Shown here: in pieces, positions 39,330 to 50,568 of the stretch
How the letters are laid out: the number at the start of each line of letters is the position of its first letter
How positions within the stretch are numbered: position 1 is the first letter of the stretch
DNA from: Escallonia rubra
Lineage: Eukaryota; Streptophyta; Magnoliopsida; Escalloniales; Escalloniaceae
Reading direction: 5' to 3'
Length of the DNA: 64,000 nucleotides
NCBI GenBank assembly: GCA_033065855.1
Contig: JAVXUO010003001.1
Coordinates: forward strand, 868,001 to 932,000
Notes under the pieces: model-generated
The model's database searches: none
Told to the model about the DNA's origin: nothing
Seen by the model: the letters and a program-made list of their open reading frames with translations, nothing else
Translations under genes and position numbers: made by a program

Positions 39330-40960
39330 ACAAAGCAATAAACACAATTTATTGACAATATAAAGATTCGGAAAGATGAAGCGTGAAAAAGAGAAAGCGT
39401 TAGAGGTACAAACAAGTCAGAGATCGAAGAATGGTGGGGAAAAAGTAATAAAAATAAACTACAAAAAGTAAATAAATGAAGAGATAAAATAAAAGCAAAA
39501 TATACTAAGAAAATCAAGTCATTTGAAAACATGAAAAAATTAAGGCAAGGCCCAATAAAAAAAAAAGCAATTTACTAAAAGTATAGAGATTTCAAAAATG
39601 ATTGAGACTATAAAAGAGAAAGCATGTGAGCAAGAAACACGTTAAAAAGTTGAAGAACGGCAAAAGAAAAGAGAGTTAAAATATAAAAAACACTTTAAAA
39701 AAAAGATTCAATAAGATTAAAAATAAGTCAAGTCCAAAATAATATACTAAGAAAAGAGAGTTAAAATATAAAATCTCGATATTTTTTGGAAATGAAAAAT
39801 AAAATATACTAAGAATATCAAGTCATTTAAAAACATTTAGAAAACAAGCCAACACCAAAATAAAATAGTCTACTTAAAATATAAAGATTCGATAAGATAA
39901 AGAGTGGAAAAATAAAACCGTCCGAGATACAAACACATTAAAAATCGAGAACGGTGAATAGGAGAATTGCTAAAAGAATAAACTACATACAACCAAGTGA
40001 AAACGGAAGACAAAATATAGCAAGAACATTAAGTTATATGAGAAACGTAGAAAAGAAACCAAGGGCAAATTAAAAAGTTTACTAAGAGTTTAAAGACTAA
40101 AAAATGATGAAGAGTGAAAGAAAGATAGCATCTGAGGAAGAAACACGTTGAAAAATAGAAGAACGGTGAAAAAAGAAAAAAAACTCAACTTTGTTATGGA
40201 TAAAAGAAGTGAAAATGACAAATAAAATATACCAAGTCATTTGAAAAAACTTAGAAAATAAGCCAACATCAAAATAAAATAGTCCACAGAAAATACAAAG
40301 ATTTGATAAGGTGAGGAGTAGAAAAACAAAACCATTTGTGGTAAAAACATGTTAAAATCGAAATAGGTGAATACGAGAAGTGCGAAATGAATAAACTACA
40401 TACTGTAGATACACGAAGCGGAAAGGGAACGCAAAATATAGCAAGAATATCAAGCCTATGGTTTCATGAAGTGGAAAACGGCATGCAAAATATAGCAAGA
40501 ACATCAAGTTTTTTGAAAACATATTGGAAAAAAAAAACCAAGGCCAAAATTGTATGAATTTACTGAAAATATAAAAATTCGGATAAGATAAATAGCGGAA
40601 AAGCGAATCATCTCAGACAGAATTACATTAAAATTTTGAAGAACGCTGAACTGAGAATGTAAAAAAAAATTGAATATGGGTAAAACAAAAGTAATGGAGA
40701 AGCGAAATATATCAAGCATAATCACTCGAGAACGCGTAAAAATAATTCAAGGCCAAAATAAAAATATTTACTGAATGTATAAAGATTTGAAAAAGATGAG
40801 TAGGCGAAAAGCGAAAGAGTACGAGGTAAAAGCACGTTAAAAAAAAATTAAAGAACGGTGAAAAAAAGTAAAACAAATAAAGTACATCATGTATGTAAAA
40901 AAAGAAGTGGAAAAAAAGATCAATCCGTACAAAAAATATCAAGATTTGAAAAAGATGGTG
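39330..40960 (+). repeat. Detached satellite segment
   Basis: Monomers of the same satellite and orientation resume after the MULE element, e.g. GTTAGAGGTACAAAC at about 39400, which resembles monomers near 22320. The array stops at about 40955, where the sequence changes to GATGGTGGTCGGCGACAGCC. A gap of nearly 3 kb separates it from unit C; only part of that is the MULE. Confidence 0.8.
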
Positions 40961-41124
40961 GTCGGCGACAGCCGACAGGCGGTGGGAGGGTGGTGATAGT
41001 GGTGGTCTCAAATTAAAAATCAAAACTCAAAACTCCTAAATGGGAGTTTTCAAAAATAACACTGTTTTAAAAATTGATTTTCAAAACTGAAGGAAAAAAA
41101 AACGAAAACTGTGTATCAAACGCG

Positions 41125-41160
41125 TTTTTTTTTTCCAGTTTACAAAACTGGAAAAAAAAA
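41125..41160. repeat. Perfect hairpin between satellite and F-box duplication
   Basis: T-run plus CCAGTTT, three-base spacer ACA, then AAACTGG plus A-run. The inverted repeat lies about 30 bp left of the F-box duplication boundary, inside an A/T-rich stretch that may be a decayed MITE. Confidence 0.6.
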
Positions 41161-41952
41161 GCTGAAAACGAAAACGTTTTCAAACAAAGCAAAGTTCCTT
41201 AGTTTATGCAATGTTAAATCTCCAAGCAAGAAGAGGGCATTTTCTTAGCTGATGTAGTTTGAATTACTTTTGCATAAAGTTTAGAAAAAAAGATATGCTC
41301 GATTTGAACTAGTTTTGCATAGAAAAATTTTAATAATCAAATTTCACGATGGTCATTAAATTGATCAGGTAAAGACACTTAAAAACCTTTAACGGCAAAA
41401 ATCACAAAATAAAGACAAATATATATCAAGTCTCAAGTCCCTCATAATACGCTATCTGGGTAGTCATATTGATATTTTAGAAAGTATATTTCTTACATAA
41501 CTATTGACTAAATTGACATTATTACAAGCACACGTACCATAATTGGTAAAAGCCTGAACATGAAAAAAGAAAACTCATGCAAAGATTTCAATGACGAGTA
41601 GGAGAAAGATTCTTGAAATGATGAGGAAAAGATGACCACATTTCAATGACAACGATGAATAATCATATATATTCTCAGATTCATGAATGAAATAATTGAG
41701 GGAAAAGATGACCACACCTTCTACCAATCTCCACGGTACACAGTAGTAAAGCAGCCTCTGTTTTTACCGCTTTTGTCCCGCCTGTTCGAAAGCGCCATAA
41801 CTACGACTCTTTCAAAGCCAAGCCGTCCCCCCTTCGGCCTTGAAAACGTAAGCTCATAGCCCAACCTTAAATTCTCTCTACAATTATGTAGAGTAAGCTT
41901 TCTGTTTCCGACTTTTCCCCATTTTTGCTAGGTGGGTTTAGAACTAGAAGGC

Positions 41953-42297
41953 ATGAGGAAGAATGAAGAGGCAGAGATTGATCGCTATCGGCTTCCGATT
42001 GACCTGCTTGCTTACATCTTCGTTCTTCTCACCTGCTACAAAGATTTGGCCCAGTATGTTTTCTTTTAATACCTTACTGACCATCATGGTTTTCTGATTA
42101 TTGAGCTAGCTAATCTCGTTTTGATTAACCTGCGTGCACCATAAATACAGGGTGAGCAGCGTGTGCAGGAAATGGAAACAGGGCGTGAAGCAATCGCTGG
42201 CCCGTAGAGAGAAATTGAGCTTTACTGGGTGGACTATGGACGATGACTCCATCACCCGCCTTGTTCTCCCTGCTTACAACCTCAAGGAGCTCGATAT
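41953..42297 (+). pseudogene. Truncated duplicate of the F-box/LRR gene (exons 1-2 only)
   Basis: Exon 1 is 41953-42053 (MRKNEEAEIDRYRLPIDLLA…; a 6-base insertion adds two residues relative to the intact copy). Exon 2 is 42151-42297 (VSSVCRKWKQG…NLKELD). Splice sites of exons 1-2 are kept. The exon 3 acceptor AG has become GG (…ATCTTCGG, near 43596) and the exon is replaced by copia sequence after about 43600, so the leucine-rich part is lost. If intron 2 is retained, translation would stop at 42364, giving a 104-residue F-box-only protein. Expression unknown. Confidence 0.85.
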
Positions 42298-42750
42298 GTA
42301 TGGCCTCACCTACGGCCTACCCCTCCCCTTTTTAATTTATGTTTCAACTACCATATCAAACTAGATTAAAGGCTTTCCGCGGTGAAGCAGAGCGGCGTGC
42401 GCAAAATGACGCCGTCTTAGTTTAGCATTCTCAAATGCTTCTATGTCTCATTTCCAAGCGTGCTACACGCAACTTTATTGAGGTGTACCATACAACGTTC
42501 TGCAGAAATGGGTGAGTTGAAAGCCTTCTCCTTATCGAACCGAATAGAGAACAGCGGGGTTTCGAGGTCAACTAACAATTGGAGCAATTATCAAGAGAAG
42601 AAGATGGCTTTGGATCAAACAAAGGGCATTGTTGTAGATGTTTAGCGTTGTTTATTGATGATCCCTAGTTCCCAGTTTGTTGCGATATACCCTGCTGTAC
42701 ATTTGAGTTGGAAATAGGCTGACCTGTGGGATTAAAACTATTCCACTTAA

Positions 42751-43464
42751 GGTGTTTGAGATTGATTATGAGATCGTTAAACCTGATTTTCATCTAGATT
42801 CAGGTATGTGCGTGTTTGGCAAAATAGATTAAGAGATTTAATCCATTTTCAGAAGGTAAAAACTGATTTAATCCATAATCCTCAAAAGTGAGGATTATGA
42901 AATAATCATTTTTTTCATAATCAGGTTTGACCTTCTAATTTGCCATCCTATCCCCATATTTTTCACAAAAAGACCTCTCATACCCCTTAATTAATTATCT
43001 TAGATAGTTTCTGGAGTTTATCTCTTCTCCTATTACTAAACTCTTCTCCTATAGCTAGATAATCTTTTTTTTGCTTAAGATAAATTTTATTTGTAATTTT
43101 GGGATGTTATCGTACTATAAGTAATAACATGAGATTGTTTGTATTTTTAATTTAAAATAAAAAGTAACAACTTCTGTAGGTGCATGAAAATAGTTATTTT
43201 AATAATTTATTTGTGCATTATAATTATTTACGAATAAAAGTTATGTTAACGTTGATTTGATATTATAAAATGTCTATTGAGTGTTCTCTATGGTCATTTG
43301 TCATAGTGAAACTGATTTAATTACTTTTTTATTCAAACACTTTTTATATATTTAATCTAGCTTACAACTACTTTTGCCAAACAAGAAACTGATTCTGATT
43401 AAATCAGATTTTGAAAATTGATTTAAGATACAACATGAATCTGCTTTTTTTAATCCACAACTAT
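42751..43464. mobile_element. 714-bp insertion in intron 2 of the truncated F-box copy
   Basis: Comparison with the downstream copy shows extra DNA between two TTAA tetranucleotides (42747-42750 and 43465-43468), where the intact copy has one (48670-48673). A TTAA/TAA duplication would suit a PIF/Harbinger-type MITE. Clear terminal inverted repeats are not visible, but an inner pair GTTTGGCAAAA (about 42809) and its inverse TTTTGCCAAAC (about 43372) is present, and the right end forms a 16-bp hairpin with the flank (TTAATCCACAACTATT against AATAGTTGTGGATTAA). Class uncertain. Confidence 0.6.
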
Positions 43465-43604
43465 TTAACTTGGAAAATAGTTGTGGATTAAATTAGCTAG
43501 CTAGTCCCTTGATGTATTGCTTTGCTAATTAAGAGACATGCTAAAGTGACACTTATTTGCTAGATTCACTTTCGCCTTATGTGTCTCTTCTTGATCTTCG
43601 GTTC

Positions 43605-44635
43605 AAAAAGTTGAAACCAGATGGTTCTATTGAGAAATATAAGGCATGATTGGTGGCTAAAGGTTATAAGCAAAAACACAATGTCGATTTTTTTTGTTTT
43701 GTTTGTTAGATCACCCGGTATCCGAACACCACATTGGGAGCCGACTCATCCGGGTTAGAGCCGGGCAAGACCACATGGACGGCAAAACTCTCCATACCAA
43801 GTTTTAACGCAGCTGTATTCTCAGGGCTCGAACACGAGACCTCTGGTTAAGTTAGGACAACCCCCTGTCAATTGACATACGTGCTTGGTGGTCAATGTTG
43901 ATTATTTTGATATATACTCACCTGTTACTAGAATTGCATCTATCAAAATATTATTTGTCATTGCATCCATACATAAACTTGGTGTACATCAAATGAATGT
44001 TAAAACTGTTTTTCTAAATGGTGATTTAAAAGAAGAAATATACATGGAGCACCCTAAGAGATATGTGGTCCCCAGACAAGAAAATAAAGTCAAATTGATT
44101 AAGTCCTTGTACGGATTGAAACAAGCTCTTCAACAATGGCATGAAAATTTTGATAGCGTAATGATATCTGATGGATTCTTGATAACAACAATGATAAGTG
44201 GATATATTATAAATGTGCTAATGATAGCGTTATCATTATATGCTTATACGTTGATAATCTGCTTATATTTAGAACAAGCATTGATATTGTGCATGCTACT
44301 AAGAGATTTTTAACATCTAAATTTGATCTGCTTATATATGGTGAAGCTAATGTTATTTTGGGAATGAAATTCTTAAGGCATGATGATTCCATCACATTAT
44401 CACAGTCACACTTTGTTAATAACGTGTTGAAAAAATATGAGCATTGTGACTGTACATCTTTGTCTTCACCTTATGATGCAAAAGCGCACCTTGTAAAAAT
44501 TGTGGTGACAACGTGTCACAAAAAAGTATGCACAAATAATTAGTAGCCTGATATTTTTGACGAATCATAACCATCCTGACATTGCATATGCAATCGGCAG
44601 ATTGAGTAGATATACTAGTCCTTGTGAGGAATATT
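43605..44635 (+). pseudogene. Ty1/copia reverse-transcriptase relic
   Basis: Translation gives the copia RT start KLKPDGSIEKYKA with a TGA stop where Arg is usual, then LVAKGYKQKHNVD, interrupted by a SINE, then YFDIYSPVTRIASI, IHKLGVHQMNVKTVFLNGDL, EEIYMEHPKRYVVP, LIKSLYGLKQAL, and after a frameshift ICLYVDNLLIF and VILGMKFLRHDDSITLSQSH, then after another shift PDIAYAIGRLSRYTS. The catalytic YVDD box reads YVDN. There are no LTRs, gag or integrase. It is inactive and fused to the truncated F-box copy on the left. Confidence 0.9.
43689..43892 (-). mobile_element. SINE inserted in the copia relic
   Basis: The 204-bp insertion is flanked by 10-bp duplications CAATGTCGAT (43679-43688) and CAATGTTGAT (43893-43902), which duplicate the copia codons for NVD. 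On the minus strand it has a pol III B-box-like GTGTTCGAGCCC (about 43830) and ends in AACAAACAAAACAAAAAAAA. These are SINE hallmarks. The A box is weak. Confidence 0.78.
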
Positions 44636-45202
44636 TGTATGTTTGTGGGTTAAGATTTATTTTGGGTACAAACAGAAACTAAAATCTGGGCCAACTGGCC
44701 CCCGTACAGTCCGTTTCGAGCAAACTCTCCAATTCGTGTGGCCCATTAAATTGAAGCCCATCTCTGCTCATTTTATCAAGTTTCCCACGACCATGAAAAG
44801 CTTTGGACTCTGTCTAGGCCACAGGAAACCCAGCTCAACCTGGAGCATTTAGAAGGCCTATAGACCAGGGCGGCAGGGCCTAAGAAAAGTCTTTTATGGT
44901 TTTTGGGTTTTCAGGCCTAAGAAAAGTCAATTCACTCTAAAGTCCAAACCCAAAAGAAAAGTTCAGGCTGTGGTAGTCCGGGCTCAGGAAAGCCTTATAT
45001 GATGACAACCGGCAACCATGAAAAGTGAACTTAATGCAAACATAAATTAGTGAATCTGATGATTTTAAAATGGTATTAAAATGATGAAACAAAAAAGTTA
45101 GTACCTATGAACATATTTTCTTGCAAGCCGATGTAAGAGGTGTGCCCTTCAGATTGTTCGGAAAGGGGATTTACACTAAAACTGGTCGGAAGATACCTTT
45201 TA
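44636..45202. other. Unassigned intergenic sequence
   Basis: No gene or repeat recognised. A roughly 20-bp phrase around GGCCTAAGAAAAGTC occurs twice near 44880 and 44920. Confidence 0.4.
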
Positions 45203-45207
45203 TCGTC

Positions 45208-45626
45208 TGATATAACTCAAATATAACTCTCAATAATTAGGGGACACCAGGTGATCCCAGTCAAACTGGGAGATTGATAATTATCTTATTAAGATTTTAA
45301 AAGAGTCCTTAGAGATCGTCACGTGATTCTCGAGGATCCTAACGCGGTCATAACACATCTGGCCCACGGCTCAATTCTACTAGGGGTCTTTTACTTACCG
45401 CTATATAAATGAGACTACCCCCAGATACGCAGACAACTACACACACAAAGACACAATATTTTTCTTACTTTTTTAGAGTTACTATCCTGTAACTGCGCTT
45501 TGACTTAAATATCGGAGAGTTCTCCGCCGGAAATCCCACCCGGTGGTCACTCATTTTTTGTCTTAGAGGTAATCGGTTCAGGCTAAGATTCCATAGCATA
45601 TTCGAAGCATATTTTTAGCAGCAACA
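45208..45626 (+). mobile_element. Solo LTR related to the LTR at 5936-6364
   Basis: Starts TGATATAACTC and ends AGCAGCAACA, with near-matching 5-bp flanks TCGTC (45203-45207) and TTGTC (45627-45631). A TATA box (CTATATAAAT, 45401-45410) precedes the leader, and GGAAATCCCACCCGGTGGTC is the counterpart of the text in the other LTR. No primer-binding site or coding region adjoins either side, as expected after LTR-LTR recombination. Lies between the two F-box copies. Confidence 0.7.
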
Positions 45627-45631
45627 TTGTC

Positions 45632-46835
45632 CAAACTAAAAGCCAAAAGAAAAAACCAAAAGGACCAGCCAAACATTGCATTAAGCATTTTTTTCCCTCT
45701 TTTTGAAACACTCTTGGTTCTCTTGTTTCACCACTTTCGTTGACCATGAAACCACATACCAATTTTTCTTGATGTTTAGGTTGATTGTGCCGCTATTTAT
45801 AGTCCACACATATGAGGCAGTAGTCACGGACTCTCTCTTCCTTTGCTTTTTACCATTTGTCTATCTACTGTCTAAACGATTAAAGGTTGTCATTATATAC
45901 ACTTTTAGTGACAAACATATAGTATAAAGTTGTCATGATTTTCGAGGACTTTAGGAGTGAGAGTGGATTTAAAGCTAACACACTTCAGAAAAAAGTAGAC
46001 GAGATGAAATATTAGGGACAATCCAAACTCCCTTCAATAGTTAATGTGTTAGGATTGTAAGATTCACTTTTCTATTGCGATCCACCATGAAACCTCAACC
46101 TCCGTTGGATCTCTCGAGCCTTTTCTCTCTTGTTGTTTAATTCAATTGTGCAACTATCTATATCTTTTTTGGTGCTGTTATTTATTTTGCTAAATGGCAA
46201 ATCACCCCCCTAGCGTTTGTTATTTTAGACAAATAAAGCCGTAACCTTTCAAAGCATTGAGCATTTACTACCACAACGCTTAGATGTTTGGCAATTACAC
46301 TCAAATCAGTTTATCTTACAACGTTGTTAAGGGATGTCATTTCGTGACATTCAGGTGACTTTTTCGAAAGACAACTTAGTCAAAAGAATAAGAACAAACA
46401 AACTAATATAAATAATTATTTTAATAAAATCTCTTTTATCTCTCTCATTTCTCTCTTTTGTTCTAATCCATTCACGGAGAAAGGAAGGGAGAGAAAAAGG
46501 AAAAAAAAAACAAAATTAATTTCTTGTGTTCGTTTACTATATGTTTGTAGGCTGGTTGACTTCTATAATTTGGTATTTATTTTTTGGTGTGTTCGACGTT
46601 AATTTTATATTGTGATGTCCATCAGATGGATGGAGATGTCATCTGTATACGTGTATTTTACGTTATTGCCTTTTAACTGCTTTGTACTCTTTTATCTTTA
46701 TATATTGTTATTATTAAATAAAAAAAAAGGTTTTGAGGGCCAGGCATGGGCCAAAACTGCTGACTGCCCAATAGAATACGCAATTAAATGAAGCCCGGCG
46801 GTGTTACACAACAAGGTGGAAAATACTATTATCAG
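45632..46835. other. Intergenic, no gene seen
   Basis: AT-rich DNA without recognisable coding content. GGCAAATCACCCCCCTAGCG near 46195 resembles the start of plant Mutator-like MITEs, but no partner end was found. Confidence 0.4.
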
Positions 46836-46876
46836 TTGGTCAACTGATTAAAAAAAAAAAAATTGGTCAACTGATT
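46836..46876 (+). repeat. Poly(A) tract between perfect 14-bp direct repeats
   Basis: TTGGTCAACTGATT (46836-46849), then 13 A residues, then TTGGTCAACTGATT again (46863-46876). This is the footprint left by target-primed reverse transcription when only the poly(A) tail is copied. Confidence 0.7.
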
Positions 46877-46913
46877 CAATGCACACGGAAAGTACCTGTG
46901 CTAACGTCATTAA

Positions 46914-47892
46914 CAAACAAAGCAAGTTCTTTAGTTTATGCATGCAATGTTGAATCTCCAAGCAAGAGAAAGATTTTTTCTTAGCTTTCAAATACGAGTA
47001 TATAATTGGATGAACTTCCTTTCTGACTTTTCCGTGACAAGCACAATTAGGTCCTTCACGGGCTAAGATGAGTTAAGAAGTAGATTTTATGCACTATATA
47101 ACGTAATTTGAATAAATTTTGTATACCGTTCAAAATAATAATATTAAAATTTTATTTTTTAGTATTCAGTTTGCAAGCGTCGTTAAAGTGATGAGTTGAG
47201 ACACTTGAAAGATCTTTAGTAAGAGAATAAGAGTCAAACAACTAAAAAGTCAAGCTCAAATATTCATGTTCAAAATCTATAACAATTGAATTACCCTTTG
47301 TCAACATACTTACTCAAGACTTGAAATAAAAAATCTCGTCTCGAGCCCATCATAATACGCGACAAACATATTGAGTAATAATATTGATATTTTAAATATG
47401 TTTCTTAAATAGGTATCGACATTTATCTTAATTGATATTATCACAAGTGAACACACCATATAATTGGTAAAAGCCAGAAAATGAAAACGAAAAATCATGC
47501 AAAGATCCCCACCACACGAAACTCAAGGACCGAGTATGAGAAAGATTCTTGAAATGATGAGGTAAAGATGACCACATTTCAATGACAATGATGGATATAT
47601 ATATATATATATATTCTCAGATTCATGAAATAATAATTGGGGGGAAAAGATGACCACACACCTCTCTACCAATCTCCAGACAGTACACAGTAGTAAAGCA
47701 GCCTCTGTTTTTACCGCTTTTGTCCCGCCTGTTCGAAAGCGCCATAACTACGACTCTTTCAAAGCCAAGCCGTCCCCCCTTTGGCCTTGAAAACGTAAGC
47801 TCTTAGCCCAACCTTAAATTCAATTGTGTAGAGTAAGCTTTCTGTTTCCGACTTTTCCCCATTTTTACTAGGTGGGTTTAGAACTAGAAGGC
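46914..47892 (+). promoter_or_regulatory. Promoter/5' region of the intact F-box gene (duplicated)
   Basis: Homologous to 41192-41952 upstream of the broken copy. The last 200 bp (GCAGCCTCTGTTTTTACCGC, CCGCCTGTTCGAAAGCGCCA and onward) are almost identical between copies. A TA microsatellite at about 47594-47612 is specific to this copy. No distinct TATA box was identified with confidence. Confidence 0.55.
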
Positions 47893-50568
47893 ATGAGGAA
47901 GAATGAAGAGGCGGAGATTGATCGGCTTCCGATTGACCTGCTTGCTAACATCTTCGTTCTTCTCACCTGCTTCAAAGATTTGGCCCAGTACGTTTTCTTT
48001 TAAAACCCTAATGATCATCATGGTTTTCTGATTATTGAGCTAGCTAATCTCGTTTTGATTAACCTGCGTGTACCATAAATACAGGGCGAGCAGCGTGTGC
48101 AGGAAATGGAAACAGGGCGTGAAGCAATCGCTGGCCCGTAGAGAGAAATTGAGCTTTGCTGGGTGGACTATGGACGATGACTCCATCACCCGCCTTGTTC
48201 TCCCTGCTTACAACCTCAAGGAGCTCGACATGTATGGCCTCACCTACCCCTCCCCTTTTTAATTTATGTTTGAAATACCACATCAAACTAGATTAAAGGC
48301 TTTCCCGGTGAGGCAGTGCGGCCTGCGCAAAATGATGCCGTCTTAGTTTAGCATTCTCAAATACTTCTATGCCTCATTTCCAAGCGTGCTACACGCAACT
48401 TTATTGCGGTGTACCATACAACTTTCTGCAGAAATGGGTGAGTTGAAAGCCTTCTGCTTATCGAAACGGAGAAAGAACTGGGGGTTTTTGAGGTCAAATA
48501 ATAATTGGAGCCATTATCAAGAGAAGATGGCTTTGGATCAAACAAAGGGCATTGTTGTAGATGTTTAGCATTGTTCATTGATGATCCCCAGTTCGCAGTT
48601 TGTTGCGATATAGCCTGCTGTACATTTGAGTTGGAAATAGGCCGACCTGTGGGATTAAAACTACTCCATTTAACTTGGAAAATAGTCGTGGATTAAATTA
48701 GCTAGCTAGTCCCTTGATGTATTGCTTTGCTAATTAAGCGACATGCTAAAGTGACATGAATTCTGAGGTGGCCATTATATTTGCTAGATTCACTTTCGCC
48801 TTATGTCTCTTCTTGTATCTTCAGTTCAAAGAGCCGCTGGGGTTGCCAAATAACAGATAATGGATTGTACCAATTATCTTCAGCAAAATGTGTCAGCAAC
48901 CTATCCTCAATATCCTTGTGGGGGATGGCAGCGATCACGGACAAAGGTGTTGTTCAACTGGTATGCAATCATAATGCTCTCTCAATATGAATTCTCTACT
49001 TAACGTTAACTATAGGTTTATGTGGCTCTTTTTTATGAAACAAGCCTCTGAATTGTGTGCAACTGCAAACATTTCCATGCTGGTGATGTCCAATATTCGA
49101 CATATAAAGTAGTCTGCATTTCTAGGGAAGAAATTAAGATAAGATGGGTGCAAGATGGACTTACAGTGATTTATGATGTTCTTTGGGTCCGTCAGATTGC
49201 TGATGCGGCTTCTTTTCGACTTGAATGCCATTTCAATTTCGAAACAAACAAGGGCCTCTCCCTTACTCTTTAAGGTTGATGCAACACCACCTACCTCTAG
49301 CAGAACCTACATGTCAACAATCTAGGGTCTGCAATATATGAACTGGGTAGCTAAATTTCCCAAGTTCCTCCAAAAGATTAAAGAGTCATATGTGGAATCC
49401 CTTTGCTCCAGCCTTGTTCTCATCTCATTGTAGTAATATTAATCCAAGTCAAACATCCAGACAAAATCTCAGCTAAAGGAAATTGTTTCATGGCTTCGTG
49501 GGTACACCATATATGTCATAGTAAATATCCCGACTAGCGTCAGTCTAGAGTTATAACAGGGGTTGGCAATACGATTGAAACACTAACGACAGTCATGGCT
49601 TAGTGACAGTCATCGACTAATCACTGACCTGTAGTATGCGCGGGCCACAACTGGGTTGTTAAAATGCTCCATTGGAGTGAGTTTATTATCTAACAGTGTA
49701 GTGCATAAATGGCTCAAAAGTGTAATAGTGAGGACCGCATGCAAAAGGCAAAGGATATACCTTTATGTATGCGTGTCATTGGTTTCCCTAACATCCAGGA
49801 ACCAGTGATTACAGACTACCATCCAGAATCACTTCGCCATATTTTCTACTTGGTTGAGATTCTGCAGTCTTCTGCTTTTCTTTGTCTTTCTTCAAACTCC
49901 TCCTTCCAAAACTTCATATCAATCGATATTTGAAGATAATCCCCATGCTTATACCACTGTATTAAATTTCAAACAATCTTAATTTTGTATCATCAAGAAC
50001 TTCTGTTTTGCATCATCGGTGATTATACTTTTTCCAAACAGATATCAAGAGCTACTTCTCTGCAACACCTGAATATAGGTGGTACGTTTATAACGGATGA
50101 ATCTTTGTTTGCTATCGCAACCAGCTGTCCACATTTGAAGGTATGCTGCTTCTTAAAATTTAGTCTCACATTCGCTTTGGTCAGTTATTTTGGCACCCGT
50201 TTTCTTTCTCATCTTTCACCACCAGTTCTTCCTCTGGTTGTCATCATGTTCTCAATAAAGCTGCCACTCCATTGTAGTCACTAATTGCATGTAATCATAG
50301 AACTTTATGCCCTATACGTTGTTATTATGTTATCGTTCCTTTTCTTGTGTTTCAGAGTATCATCCTGTGGGGGTGTCGTCATGTGACAGAGAGCGGACTT
50401 TTAGCTCTTGTAAACAAATGTCGCAAACTTGGATCAATCAACGCCTGGGGTATGAGAGTTCCTTTACACTGCTTCATGGGTTTGGTTACAATTAGTCCAG
50501 CTCTTCAGATACAACCCAAAGGACTGCTGTTAAGTGTTGAGAGGGTTGGTATGTTGCCTGTCTTTTAA
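47893..50568 (+). CDS. F-box/LRR (RNI-like) protein, At5g67140 type
   Basis: Five exons with consensus splice sites: 47893-47987, 48085-48231, 48825-48960, 50042-50140 and 50356-50568. They join in frame to 229 residues, close to the Arabidopsis relative as I recall it. An F-box lies at residues 10-45 (DRLPIDLLANIFVLLTCFKD … VCRKWKQGVKQSL), followed by leucine-rich, RNI-like repeats of the FBL type (WGCQITDNGLYQLSSAKCV, LWGMAAITDKGVVQL, LNIGGTFITDESLFAIATSC, LWGCRHVTESGLLALVNKCR). Such proteins bind SKP1 through the F-box and recruit targets to SCF ubiquitin ligases; the target here is unknown. A broken duplicate lies 5.9 kb upstream, and the gene converges on the PLC-like gene, whose Arabidopsis relative has the adjacent locus number. 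The start is the first ATG ahead of the F-box. Confidence 0.93.

Larger units (their letters stand above)
41192..43604 (+). repeat. Upstream copy of a segmental duplication containing F-box exons
   Basis: From about 41192 the sequence parallels 46914 onward: promoter, exons 1-2 and intron 2 of the F-box gene are present in both, in direct orientation, offset about 5.94 kb at the start codons. It carries a 714-bp insertion (42751-43464) absent from the downstream copy, and homology ends at about 43604 inside what would be exon 3. Confidence 0.85.

Noticed and set aside
41953-42645. Upstream F-box copy as a second functional gene
   Set aside because: Exons 3-5 are absent and the exon 3 acceptor is lost, so the leucine-rich region cannot be made.
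43820-43842. tRNA gene suggested by GTGTTCGAGCCC
   Set aside because: Only a B-box-like motif is present, without a cloverleaf or acceptor stem. Target duplications and an A-rich tail show a SINE.
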